Below, one piece after another: positions 9,453-17,483 of a stretch of 64,000 bases of DNA; position 1 is the first letter of the stretch, and each line of letters opens with the position of its first letter. This DNA comes from Hydrogenimonas sp. SS33 (lineage in GTDB: Bacteria; Campylobacterota; Campylobacteria; Campylobacterales; Hydrogenimonadaceae). The position numbers and the translations under genes were made by a program. The stretch lies in contig NZ_AP026369.1 of the NCBI RefSeq assembly GCF_040436365.1, forward strand, positions 620,001-684,000, given 5' to 3'. The notes below the pieces were generated by a model that was not told the DNA's origin, made no database searches, and was given only the letters and a program-made list of their open reading frames with translations.

Positions 9453-9590
9453 GACTGATATTACGCAACGCATGATCAAAGCCCATGCGTTGGCGGGGAT
9501 TGACCGTCCCAAAAGATTTTATGGTCTCCTCCTAAAGCTTCGAAGTCGAAGATTCCGAGAGGACGTTACGCCTTTTGCGTAACGTCTGAC
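9453..9590. repeat. structured intergenic element, copy A
   Basis: This 138-base segment shares several short blocks with 63405-63509, in the same order: GAYYGATATTA at the left, CGAAGATTCCGAGA in the centre (identical 14-mer), then TTTTGCGT and TCTGAC at the right. It can form a 9-bp hairpin (CAACGCATG / CATGCGTTG), a CTTCG-AAGT-CGAAG hairpin and a perfect 10-bp hairpin (GACGTTACGC, loop CTTTT). No poly-T follows. Both copies lie directly after a plus-strand gene. It could be a small RNA, a 3' UTR structure or a dispersed repeat; I recognise no Rfam family. Confidence 0.5.
9562..9586. terminator. perfect 10-bp inverted repeat after pepA
   Basis: GACGTTACGC and GCGTAACGTC flank a five-base loop. 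The stem is strong enough to act as a transcription stop for the pepA operon or, read the other way, for the small minus-strand gene, but there is no T-run on either side, so it is not a canonical intrinsic terminator. Confidence 0.4.
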
Positions 9591-9631
9591 ATTCAGACCC
9601 CTCTCTTCATTTTCACGCACACACCCGTTTT

Positions 9632-9727
9632 TCAATCTTTTTTCTTCTTTTTCGGTGTCTTCAATATGATAAACATGACAACCGCGATGGCCAGCAGCAG
9701 ACCCATTCGGACCCATTCGTCGCTCAT
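9632..9727 (-). CDS. 31-residue single-span membrane protein
   Basis: A very short gene read on the minus strand between pepA and ychF. It encodes MSDEWVRMG, a hydrophobic span (LLLAIAVVMFIIL) and a lysine-rich tail KTPKKKKKD. A strong GGGAGGG site lies five to six bases before the ATG, which is the main support. Topology should be N-out or N-in with the polylysine tail cytoplasmic by the positive-inside rule. I know of no family; it resembles the many tiny membrane proteins missed by annotation. Its promoter would lie in the ychF upstream region, making the two divergent. Confidence 0.6.
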   Translation of the reverse strand: MSDEWVRMGLLLAIAVVMFIILKTPKKKKKD

Positions 9728-9793
9728 CTTTTCCCTCCCGGATGGAATTGGGGCATTATACTACGTCATGTTGATGGCATGCGCCGATTCTGA

Positions 9794-9799
9794 TATACT
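9794..9799 (+). promoter_or_regulatory. -10 box (TATACT) before ychF
   Basis: TGATATACT lies 46 bases before the ychF ATG and is followed by CGC, the local promoter style. No clear -35 box is seen. Confidence 0.5.
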
Positions 9800-9844
9800 T
9801 CGCTTCAAAAAACGAGTCTTTCGTTACCTTCCCAAGGAGTCTTC

Positions 9845-10948
9845 ATGGGTCTTCCCGTAGGCATCGTCGGCCTGCCCAACGTGGGCAAATCGACCACTTT
9901 CAACGCCCTGACCAAAGCGCAGAACGCCGAGTCGGCCAACTACCCTTTCTGCACCATCGAACCCAACAAGGCTGTCGTGCCCGTTCCCGACCCGCGCCTG
10001 GAGGAGCTGGCCAAAATCGTCCATCCCGAACGTATCCAGCACAGCACCATCGACTTCGTCGACATCGCCGGGCTGGTCAAAGGGGCCAGCAAGGGCGAGG
10101 GGCTGGGCAACCAGTTTTTGAGCAACATCCGCGAAACAGAAATGATTTTGCATATGGTCCGCTGTTTTGATGACGGCAACATCACCCACGTGGAGGGTTC
10201 CGTCGACCCCCTGCGGGACATCGAGATCATTGAGAGCGAACTGATCTTCGCCGACATCCAGCAGCTGGAGAAGAAGATCGACCGTCTGGCGCGCCAGGCG
10301 AAAACGGGGGACAAGAAGGTCCGTGCCCTGCTGGAAGTCGCCCAGGAGCTCATGAAACATCTTGAGGAGATCAAACCGGTCAGCACCTTCGAAAAGCGTG
10401 ACGACGAGAACTTCCTGCAGCTCGACAAGGAGCTGCGTTTCCTGAGCAACAAACCCGTCATCTACGGCGCCAACGTGGACGAAGAGGGGCTGCTGGAAGA
10501 CAACGACTATGTCAAAGCGGTCAAAAAGCATGCCGAAGAGGTGGGTGCGGATGTCATCAAGCTCTGCGCCAAGATAGAGGAGGAGCTGGTGCAGCTCGAC
10601 GAAGAGGAGGCCAAAGAGTTCCTCCAGGAGCTGGGCATCGAAGAGTCGGGCCTGGACAAGATCATCCGTACCGCGTTCGAGCGCCTGGGGCTCATCAGCT
10701 ACTTCACCGCCGGCGTCAAGGAGGTGAGGGCCTGGACGATCCACCGGGGATGGAAAGCCCCCAAAGCCGCCAGTGTCATCCACAACGACTTCGAAAAGGG
10801 CTTCATCCGCGCCGAAGTGATCGCCTACGAGGATTTCATAAAATACGGTGGCGAACAGGGGGCCAAAGAGGCGGGCAAGATGCGCCTGGAGGGGAAGGAT
10901 TACGTCGTCCAGGACGGCGACGTCATGCACTTCAGATTCAACGTCTGA
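9845..10948 (+). CDS. ychF: redox-regulated ATPase YchF (Obg-like)
   Basis: A universally conserved P-loop ATPase of the Obg superfamily that associates with ribosomes. The 367 residues start GIVGLPNVGKSTTFNAL (P-loop), then NYPFCTIEPN, DIAGLVKGASKGEGLGN (G3) and a C-terminal TGS domain ending DYVVQDGDVMHFRFNV. G4 is NVDEE rather than NKxD, as expected for this ATP-preferring family. AAGGAG precedes the ATG. It appears monocistronic. Confidence 0.97.
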   Translation: MGLPVGIVGLPNVGKSTTFNALTKAQNAESANYPFCTIEPNKAVVPVPDPRLEELAKIVHPERIQHSTIDFVDIAGLVKGASKGEGLGNQFLSNIRETEMILHMVRCFDDGNITHVEGSVDPLRDIEIIESELIFADIQQLEKKIDRLARQAKTGDKKVRALLEVAQELMKHLEEIKPVSTFEKRDDENFLQLDKELRFLSNKPVIYGANVDEEGLLEDNDYVKAVKKHAEEVGADVIKLCAKIEEELVQLDEEEAKEFLQELGIEESGLDKIIRTAFERLGLISYFTAGVKEVRAWTIHRGWKAPKAASVIHNDFEKGFIRAEVIAYEDFIKYGGEQGAKEAGKMRLEGKDYVVQDGDVMHFRFNV

Positions 10949-11031
10949 CACTGCTGCGGCGATAGCGGGACGACCCGTACCCCGCTGCTCTCACCGCTAC
11001 ACAGGTCGCAAAACTTTTTCTCTTTGTGGAG

Positions 11032-11037
11032 TATAAT
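11032..11037 (+). promoter_or_regulatory. -10 box (TATAAT) now separated from its gene by a MITE
   Basis: GGAGTATAATCAC is a good -10 box. The MITE starts eight bases after it, so the presumed leader of the 11340 operon now contains the whole element and is about 300 bases long. Without the insertion the box would lie about 30 bases before the start, the spacing seen for rpiB and aspS. Confidence 0.6.
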
Positions 11038-11045
11038 CACATAAA

Positions 11046-11312
11046 GGGCACCTCCAAAAACCCATCCCCGCCATGGCTATGCGAGCTTTTGCGCAGACAA
11101 GGCGCCGCGAAGCAGAAGTGGCCAAAGCCAATTCAAGGAGCGGCAACGCAGGCTGCGTGAAAACTCGCATAGCCCGAAGGGAAGGCAAAGTGAGCACCGT
11201 CTTTCGCAGAAGCTCTCCTCGAGTTACCTTCGGGTAGCCCAACGCCCGCCTTTCACGAAATCCGACGCTCTCTTTGCCTTCTATGGCTGGGCATGGGTTT
11301 TCAGAGGTGCCC
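11046..11312. mobile_element. MITE family 1, copy 1 (267 bp, TAAA target duplication)
   Basis: A non-autonomous element with terminal inverted repeats beginning GGGCACCTC and running AAAACCCAT inward at both ends. It is flanked by a perfect TAAA duplication (11042-11045 and 11313-11316). A second copy, inverted and clearly homologous along its whole length, lies at 32373-32641. It carries no transposase. The frame that is open in copy 2 is also open here throughout. It sits between the -10 box and the ribosome site of the next gene. Confidence 0.88.
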
Positions 11313-11339
11313 TAAAGAGAAACACCAAAAGGAGTGAAG

Positions 11340-12041
11340 ATGGCATTCAAACTGCATATCGAAGCGGAAGGCAGGAGAATCGGTTTCTACCGGGTCAACC
11401 GCCTGGAGTTCGAAGGGGTCGAAATCGACCCGGACATGGAATTCGACAGGGAAAACATCCAGGAGCTTTTCGAAAACATCAACGCCTACATCGAAAGCGG
11501 TGAGCTGGAGGAGCTCGACAGCGGCCTCGACTTCACCACGTTCGACCCGGATACGGCACGCATCACCCTCGATGCCGACAACCAGGAAGAGGTCGAAGTG
11601 GAAATCGCCGATCTGACGCTCGACAATATCGATGTGGACAAAAAACTGGACCTGCTGGAAAAGGCCAGGATCGGCGACGTCATCTTCATCCGCACCGAAA
11701 CGGGCGATGCCTACTGGGACCTGAGCGGGGAAGGCGAAGCAAGCTTCAATCTCGAAAAAGTGCGCCTCGGCTACCTCGACTGCACCAAATCCCATGACCA
11801 GTACGACGTCCTTCGGGAAGCCTACTGCGACTACCTATGCGACCTGGTTCTTCCCGAACACGCCTACTACGGCGACGAAAAGCTCGAACTGGACGAGCAT
11901 GTGCTTCGCACCAACCAGGTATGGGGCGAACTCTACATCGTCAGGGAAAACCTCCCCGACCACCGCAAAGAGTATGAACGGGTCGATATGGACGGGCCGA
12001 TCCTGCTCGATACCACCTACACAACCGAAGAGTTTTCGTAA
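11340..12041 (+). CDS. acidic protein of unknown function at head of MoxR operon
   Basis: A 233-residue, strongly acidic protein without transmembrane segments or a signal peptide. The N-terminus (MAFKLHIEAEGRRIGFYRVNRLEFEG) looks like a beta-rich domain; the middle is repetitive in Asp and Glu, and a Cys-containing stretch (DCTKSHDQYDVLREAYCDYLCDL, given here in part: YCDYLCDL) follows. I do not recognise a family. AAGGAG lies five bases before the chosen ATG; a GTG two codons earlier overlaps that site and is unlikely. Position before moxR suggests a role with that ATPase system. Confidence 0.75.
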   Translation: MAFKLHIEAEGRRIGFYRVNRLEFEGVEIDPDMEFDRENIQELFENINAYIESGELEELDSGLDFTTFDPDTARITLDADNQEEVEVEIADLTLDNIDVDKKLDLLEKARIGDVIFIRTETGDAYWDLSGEGEASFNLEKVRLGYLDCTKSHDQYDVLREAYCDYLCDLVLPEHAYYGDEKLELDEHVLRTNQVWGELYIVRENLPDHRKEYERVDMDGPILLDTTYTTEEFS

Positions 12042-12046
12042 GCGGC

Positions 12047-12970
12047 ATGCACGATCCGCTCGCCAAACCTTTCAAGCCGATCGTCGATGCGGTGGAAGCG
12101 CACCTCATCGGCAAACGGCATGCCATCGAACTGACCCTGGCCGCCTTCCTGGCGCGGGGGCACCTTCTGCTCGAAGACATCCCGGGGGTGGGCAAAACCA
12201 CCCTGGCCAAGAGCTTCGCCCGGGTTCTCGGGCTGGAGTTCGGGCGCATCCAGTTCACCAGTGACCTTCTTCCTTCCGACATTCTCGGCATCAGTTACTA
12301 CGACACGGAAACGGGAAAATTCAGGCTCAAGAAGGGGCCGGTCTTCACCCCGTTCCTCCTGGCCGACGAAATCAACCGCGCCATGCCCAAAACCCAGTCC
12401 GCCCTGCTGGAGGCGATGGAGGAGCGCCAGGTGACCATCGACGGTGTCACCTATCCGCTGCCCGAACCCTTTTTCGTCATCGCCACCCAGAATCCTCACG
12501 AAGAGGTCGGCACCTTTCCCCTCCCCCTCTCCCAACTGGACCGTTTCATCTGCTCGTTCGGCATCGGCTACCCCGATGAAACGGCAGAAAGAAGGGTCCT
12601 CACAGGGGAGGCGAAACGCCACCCCTTTCCCGAAAAGCCTTTGATGACGAAAGAGACGATGGAACGCCTTTTTCAGCAGGCAGAGGAGGTCCGGCTCAAC
12701 GATGCGATGCTCGACTACCTGCAGGCGATCGTCGCCTATACACGGCGAAGCGGCCGTTTCAGAACCGGCCTCTCCACCCGCGGCGCCCTGGCGCTCGCTT
12801 CCATGACGCGGGCCTGGGCACTGCTGAGAGGACGGGAGTACGCCATCCCCGACGACCTCCGTGCGGTCGCGGCCGAAACCTGCATCCACCGCCTCCGGTT
12901 CCTGCAGGGGGAGACCACCGCAGAACGCATACGCCATGAACTCTTTTCGCACATTCCTCTCCCTGCGTAG
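12047..12970 (+). CDS. MoxR-family AAA+ ATPase
   Basis: A 307-residue MoxR ATPase, a chaperone-like AAA+ protein usually working with DUF58 and von Willebrand or transglutaminase partners. Walker A is GVGKTTLAKS, the MoxR signature QFTSDLLPSDILG follows, Walker B is LLADEINRAMPKTQ, sensor 1 lies in FVIATQNP, and the arginine region FRTGLSTRGALAL is in the lid. It begins six bases after the previous gene and overlaps the DUF58 gene by 35 bases. Confidence 0.95.
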   Translation: MHDPLAKPFKPIVDAVEAHLIGKRHAIELTLAAFLARGHLLLEDIPGVGKTTLAKSFARVLGLEFGRIQFTSDLLPSDILGISYYDTETGKFRLKKGPVFTPFLLADEINRAMPKTQSALLEAMEERQVTIDGVTYPLPEPFFVIATQNPHEEVGTFPLPLSQLDRFICSFGIGYPDETAERRVLTGEAKRHPFPEKPLMTKETMERLFQQAEEVRLNDAMLDYLQAIVAYTRRSGRFRTGLSTRGALALASMTRAWALLRGREYAIPDDLRAVAAETCIHRLRFLQGETTAERIRHELFSHIPLPA

Positions 12971-13805
12971 GAAGATCAGGCAGCGCCCCACCCTCGGCTC
13001 CCTCATCCTTCTTCTGCTCCTACTGGGCCTCTTTCTCGAAGCCTATATGCACAATTTCAACCTGGTCTACATCACCCTCTTTTTCCTCTTCGCCTTCGCC
13101 CTGGTCGCGGCACCGGTGGGGATCCTCAACATCGGAGGCGTGGAGGCGCAATGGGAAGGGTGCGGCCGTCTCTTCGCCCACAGAAAGGGAAAGTGCCGCC
13201 TCCTCTTCAAAAACCCGGGCTCCTCCGACGCATACGGCCTCGACCTTCTCTGCTGCGAACGACGCTTTCCCCTGCCCCCGCTTCCCGCCGGAAAATGTGA
13301 ATCCTTCGGCGCGGAAATTTCTCCCCGGAGGCGCGGCCTCCACGAAACGGGGCCCATAGCGCTGGAATCCCGCTATCCCCTCGGAACCGTACGCTTCAAA
13401 AGGGATCTGCTGCCCTCGCAAAACTACGTCGTCTACCCCGAACCGGCGGGCAAACCGCTGGAGTATTACCTGCGGGAGCGCACCTCCTCTTTCGGGCATG
13501 AAAGCGACTTCGAGGGCCTCAAGGGCTACAGCGGTTCCGAGAGTGCTTCGCGCATCCACTGGCCTTCGGTCGCCAGGGGCGAAGCGATGGTCAAACGCTT
13601 CGAAACGCAACACTCCTCCGAAACCCTGGAGTTCGATTTCCTCGCCTGCGGCCCCGACACGGAAACGCGCCTGTCGCAGCTGACCCTATGGGTGCTGGAG
13701 TGCGAAAAACGGGGGCTTCCGTTTCGCATAAAGATCAAAAACAGGCTGCTAGAAAGCCCGAAAGAGTCGATCGATGAGATTCTCAAAACCCTCGCGACCT
13801 ACTGA
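12936..13805 (+). CDS. DUF58 protein
   Basis: A 289-residue protein with one or two N-terminal transmembrane segments (about residues 18-60) and a cytoplasmic or periplasmic domain holding the DUF58 hallmark GLKGYSGSESASRIHWPSVAR. DUF58 proteins accompany MoxR ATPases in nearly all bacteria, and the following transglutaminase completes the usual trio. The molecular role is not established. Starts inside moxR by a 35-base overlap; its end overlaps the next gene by 32 bases. Confidence 0.9.
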   Translation: MNSFRTFLSLRRKIRQRPTLGSLILLLLLLGLFLEAYMHNFNLVYITLFFLFAFALVAAPVGILNIGGVEAQWEGCGRLFAHRKGKCRLLFKNPGSSDAYGLDLLCCERRFPLPPLPAGKCESFGAEISPRRRGLHETGPIALESRYPLGTVRFKRDLLPSQNYVVYPEPAGKPLEYYLRERTSSFGHESDFEGLKGYSGSESASRIHWPSVARGEAMVKRFETQHSSETLEFDFLACGPDTETRLSQLTLWVLECEKRGLPFRIKIKNRLLESPKESIDEILKTLATY

Positions 13806-15756
13806 CACCTCTTCCTTGGAAGAGAAGCGGGCCCTCCGGCTCGTCGACATCGCTCTCCTCTCCCTTCTGCCCGCCCTCGTTCCGGTTTTGAAGCTACCCA
13901 TGCTTCTCTTTCTGCTCCTGGTAACGCTCGCGCTCCTCGCGGGAAAGGGTCAAAGTGCCGGAGCGCAGCTCCTTATCGCCATGCTGGGCATCGTCGCCAT
14001 CTTCCTCTCCCTCTACGGCTACCTCAATATGCCGGGGCTTTCCCGCCTGAAACTCTTTGTGGAGCTGATGCTCTATCTGCTCGTTCTCGCCGTCTCGCTT
14101 CAGAGGATGACCCGCCGGCCCAACCTCTACCTCGTCGCATCCCCCATGCTCTTTCTCGCCCTGCTGCTCTTCTTCTACACCTCCATCCCCATGCTCCTCT
14201 ACGTCGCCGCGGAACTCTTTCTGCTGCTTTGGCTGCTTCTGGCATGGTATATGCGCCGGCCGCTTCGCGAAGCGTTGAAAACGGCGCTCCTCTTCTATCT
14301 GGCCGCCCTCCCCCTGGTGGTGCTGCTCTTCATCTTCTTTCCCCGCATCTCCTTCGGCCATGCCTCCATCGGTTTCCGGGGCGAATCGGCCAAACGGACC
14401 GGGCTGGACGGGACCATGCGCCTCGACGCCGGCGCCCTGCATCTGAGCGACCGTATCGTGATGGAGGTCGCTTTCGAAAAGCGCATCCCACCCGAAAGCG
14501 CCCTCTATTTTCGCGGAAGCGTCCTCTATTTCGACCGGGGAGAGCGGTGGACCCATCTTCCCGCCGGCTTTCCCCGCCGCTTCGTGCCCGTCAGGTATGT
14601 CACCGCACCCCTTGTAGAGGAGGCGTCGAAGATCACCATCTACAAAGTGACCCTCTACCCCACCTACAAACGGTGGCTCTATATGCTCGATCTGCCCATC
14701 GAAGCCGCCGAAGGGGCATCCATCGACGCCGATTTCGAAACGACGCTGAAGAGGCCGGTCACGGAACCGCAGATCTACTCAGCCGCTTCCGCCCTTCGCT
14801 ACCGGTACGGCCGGGCGACGGAAAAGCGGATCCTCCGCATCGCCCTCGACGCCGACGCCGCGCGCAACCCGAAAACGGCCGGGGCGGCCGAAGCGATACG
14901 CAACACCACCCCGGATGAAGAGAAGCGTCTCGAAGCGATCCTCCGCTTTTTCCGTGACGCGAACCTCACCTACACCCTCCGTCCGCCCGAGTTCGACATG
15001 GGCCACCCCGTCGACTCCTTTCTCTTCGACAAAAAGCGGGGCTACTGCGTCCACTTCGCCGCCGCTTTCGCCACGATGGCGCGGCTGGCCGGCCTGCCCG
15101 CCCGCATCGTCACCGGTTACAAAGGGTCGCTCGAAAACAGCGTGCGCAACTATCTGGTCGTCCGGGAGAAAGATGCCCACGCCTGGGTGGAGGTCTACAT
15201 GAACCGAAGCTGGCACCGGGTGGAGACGACCGCGACGGCCACACGTGTGGCTGCCGATGCACAGACGGCCGTCGTCGCGCAAAGCGGCAGCCGTCGGGAA
15301 GGGTCGAAAGCGCGCACGGGTACCGGCCGGCTGGACCTCTACCTCCTCTATGCCAAATACCGGATCGAAACCTGGATTTTGCACTACAGCCGTTTCAGGC
15401 AGATGCAACTGCTGGATTTGGCGAAAAAAGAGAAGGGGTTTCTGCTTCGCTTTGCCGGAAGCCTGATAGTGCTGGTTCTAGTTGTGGCATCGCTGCTTTG
15501 GCTCGTCCGCAGGCCCCGATGCGGGACAAAAGCCGATTGCATCCTGAAACCCCTGATGAAAAGGCTCCAAAGATCGGGATGCGCGAGAGAAGCGGACGAA
15601 ACCCTGCACCTATGGTTCCGGCGCTGTGCGAAAAAGGACCCCGTATGGCAGGGGCTGGAAGAGGTCGACCGTCTCTACCACGAGATACGCTTTGGCGGCC
15701 GAAAGCGAAAAGAGAGGGAGCTGAAAAAGGCGGTGAAAAAACTGCTGCGCCGTTAG
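13774..15756 (+). CDS. TgpA-like membrane transglutaminase (DUF3488 + transglutaminase core)
   Basis: A 660-residue protein with about six N-terminal transmembrane helices (roughly residues 18-190), a large extracytoplasmic domain and a further helix near residue 560. The transglutaminase-like core is complete: catalytic Cys in KKRGYCVHFAAAFA, His in KDAHAWVEVYM and Asp-equivalent further on. This matches TgpA of Pseudomonas, which has periplasmic transglutaminase activity. It is the last gene of the MoxR operon. Confidence 0.92.
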   Translation: MRFSKPSRPTDTSSLEEKRALRLVDIALLSLLPALVPVLKLPMLLFLLLVTLALLAGKGQSAGAQLLIAMLGIVAIFLSLYGYLNMPGLSRLKLFVELMLYLLVLAVSLQRMTRRPNLYLVASPMLFLALLLFFYTSIPMLLYVAAELFLLLWLLLAWYMRRPLREALKTALLFYLAALPLVVLLFIFFPRISFGHASIGFRGESAKRTGLDGTMRLDAGALHLSDRIVMEVAFEKRIPPESALYFRGSVLYFDRGERWTHLPAGFPRRFVPVRYVTAPLVEEASKITIYKVTLYPTYKRWLYMLDLPIEAAEGASIDADFETTLKRPVTEPQIYSAASALRYRYGRATEKRILRIALDADAARNPKTAGAAEAIRNTTPDEEKRLEAILRFFRDANLTYTLRPPEFDMGHPVDSFLFDKKRGYCVHFAAAFATMARLAGLPARIVTGYKGSLENSVRNYLVVREKDAHAWVEVYMNRSWHRVETTATATRVAADAQTAVVAQSGSRREGSKARTGTGRLDLYLLYAKYRIETWILHYSRFRQMQLLDLAKKEKGFLLRFAGSLIVLVLVVASLLWLVRRPRCGTKADCILKPLMKRLQRSGCAREADETLHLWFRRCAKKDPVWQGLEEVDRLYHEIRFGGRKRKERELKKAVKKLLRR

Positions 15757-15828
15757 CTCAAGCGGCTTCTGGACTTTCCGGCAACCTCCCCAAAAGGGTG
15801 GCGTGAACGGGAATCTCTTTGCAAATCG

Positions 15829-16656
15829 TCACTCCTTGATGACGGCAACCCTTTCGCCGAATCGGACATGGGTCCGGTCGTTGGTCCGTACCTCCATGAG
15901 GCCCGGCTCGGCGAAGACGAGGACCGTCGAGCCCATCATGAACATGCCGAGCAGGTCTCCTTTATATATCCATACCGGCTTTTTGTCGTATCGGTATAAG
16001 GTGGGTTCGTACCTGTCGGCGTTGGTTTTGATGCGATGGTCGAAGGCGATCGTCATGCGTCCCACATTCAAAGCGCCCACCAGGACGATGAAGATGCGCC
16101 CCCCTTTTTCGGTAAAACACTCCAGTATGACCCGCTCGTTCTCCACGAAAAGCTCTCTGCGTTTCCTGAGGGAGGGGAAATTGACGGGGTAGAGCTTGCC
16201 CGGCTGATGCAAAATGGTGGCGATACGCAACTTGTAGGGCATATGGTAGCGGTGGTAGTCCCTCGGGGAGAGGTAGAAGTTGATGTAACTTCCGCCGTAG
16301 AGGGCTTTGGCCTCCCGGCCGTACTGCAGCGTCAGCAGGTCGTCGATGCTGTATGCCATCCCCTTGACCTGCAGCGCCTTGTCGTCTTGCAGCGTCCCGC
16401 ATTCGGTCACGTAGGCGTCCACGGGGGAGATGAAAGCCCCCGCACGCCGGTCGACGGGGCGCCTTTTGCGAAGGGCGCGGGTGAAGAGCTTGTTGAGGCT
16501 CGGGTAGGTCGAGGGCGGGGCGAATTCACTCATATCCAGGTCCAGAAGGTTCACATAGGCGTGGTTGATGAGATTCTGCACGGGCCTCGGAAATTCATGG
16601 TCGGCGAAGCGGCCGAACCACTGGGAGAGGGTGTTGGTGATATGTTTTTCAACCAT
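15829..16656 (-). CDS. psd: phosphatidylserine decarboxylase
   Basis: Psd makes phosphatidylethanolamine from phosphatidylserine. The 275-residue proenzyme has SPVDAYV (catalytic Asp), the YHRYHMP histidines and the pyruvoyl self-cleavage site MGST near the C-terminus, where Ser becomes the pyruvoyl group (the usual LGST with Met for Leu). The start overlaps the ferritin-like gene by eight bases, so the two are coupled. Confidence 0.95.
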   Translation of the reverse strand: MVEKHITNTLSQWFGRFADHEFPRPVQNLINHAYVNLLDLDMSEFAPPSTYPSLNKLFTRALRKRRPVDRRAGAFISPVDAYVTECGTLQDDKALQVKGMAYSIDDLLTLQYGREAKALYGGSYINFYLSPRDYHRYHMPYKLRIATILHQPGKLYPVNFPSLRKRRELFVENERVILECFTEKGGRIFIVLVGALNVGRMTIAFDHRIKTNADRYEPTLYRYDKKPVWIYKGDLLGMFMMGSTVLVFAEPGLMEVRTNDRTHVRFGERVAVIKE

Positions 16657-17479
16657 GGTCCGCCAACCGCTTCAGCGCCTCTTCCATCAGGGTGATGTGG
16701 TAATCCTCCTGATAGTTGATGAAGGTGAAGAACTTCTGGAAATCGTCGTTTTCCACCGCTTCGGCCAGGGCGCGGCACTGCTCCTTCGCCCCCTTCTCCT
16801 CCTCAATCCCCTCTTCCAGAAACTTTTTCAGGTCACTGAAGCGGTAAATCTCCTGCGTCACCATCCGCGGGACGGCGAGAATGCCCATTTTCGCCATCAT
16901 CCGCGCGAAGGATTTGAGGTGGAATTTCGATTCGTCGATGAGCACCTGGAATATCTCCGCCAGGCGTTTGTCCTCCACCTGCGTCTGGGCGTAGGAGTAG
17001 ACGACGATCAGTTCATACTCCTTGTAACTCTCCTCGAAAAGAAAGAGCATCAGCGCCGCCAGCGCCTCCTCCTTGAAGGCGACCCCGTCGATGGTCATGG
17101 AGCGGTCGAAGGCGGTGATCTTGGCGGTGCGGTCGAAATTTTTCTGCAACACGCCGCGGATGTAGGCGAGGTCGTGGAGCATGCGGGCCGCCAGCGGGTC
17201 CCCGTTGTCGGAGAGCTGCACCTCGATGCGCTCCAGCACTTCGTCGCAGAAACGGGCCGCCTCCCCTTCCGTGGTGAATGTCAGCTGAATGCCGGGGCGC
17301 TCGTAACTGTATTCGAGCCCTTTTTGGACATAGAGGTTCTCTACGAAACGCAGGTGTCGGTAGAGAATTTCGGAATAGTCGTAGAGCGTTTCGCCCCACT
17401 CCCTGTCCTCCGCCGAGAAAGAGGAGAAGAGGAGTTTGAGCCACCCCTCGTGAATCGTGGTAAAGAGTCGTTTCTGCAT
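16649..17479 (-). CDS. ferritin-like four-helix domain protein
   Basis: A 276-residue, helical protein. Two stretches resemble ferritin-like di-iron ligand motifs (FEESYKEYE...DESKFHLKSF and YQEDYHITLMEEA), with Glu and His at ExxH spacing. I therefore call it ferritin-like, without claiming an activity. The ATG chosen gives MQKRLFTTIHEGW; the upstream in-frame extension is proline-rich and overlaps the IscU-like gene. Linkage to an Fe-S scaffold on one side suggests iron handling, but psd on the other side makes this only suggestive. Confidence 0.6.
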   Translation of the reverse strand: MQKRLFTTIHEGWLKLLFSSFSAEDREWGETLYDYSEILYRHLRFVENLYVQKGLEYSYERPGIQLTFTTEGEAARFCDEVLERIEVQLSDNGDPLAARMLHDLAYIRGVLQKNFDRTAKITAFDRSMTIDGVAFKEEALAALMLFLFEESYKEYELIVVYSYAQTQVEDKRLAEIFQVLIDESKFHLKSFARMMAKMGILAVPRMVTQEIYRFSDLKKFLEEGIEEEKGAKEQCRALAEAVENDDFQKFFTFINYQEDYHITLMEEALKRLADHG

Positions 17480-17483
17480 GGCG

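Noticed and set aside
9562-9586. Canonical Rho-independent terminator after pepA
   Set aside because: The stem is perfect but lacks a T-run on either strand; kept only as a possible stop signal and part of the repeated element.
9453-9590. Integron attC site or a second GEMM riboswitch
   Set aside because: No paired R and L boxes with the attC consensus, and none of the GEMM core (GCAAACC, GGGACGCAAAGCC) is present.
10997-11242. 81-codon minus-strand frame over MITE copy 1
   Set aside because: It consists mostly of element sequence, has no ribosome site, and is broken in copy 2.
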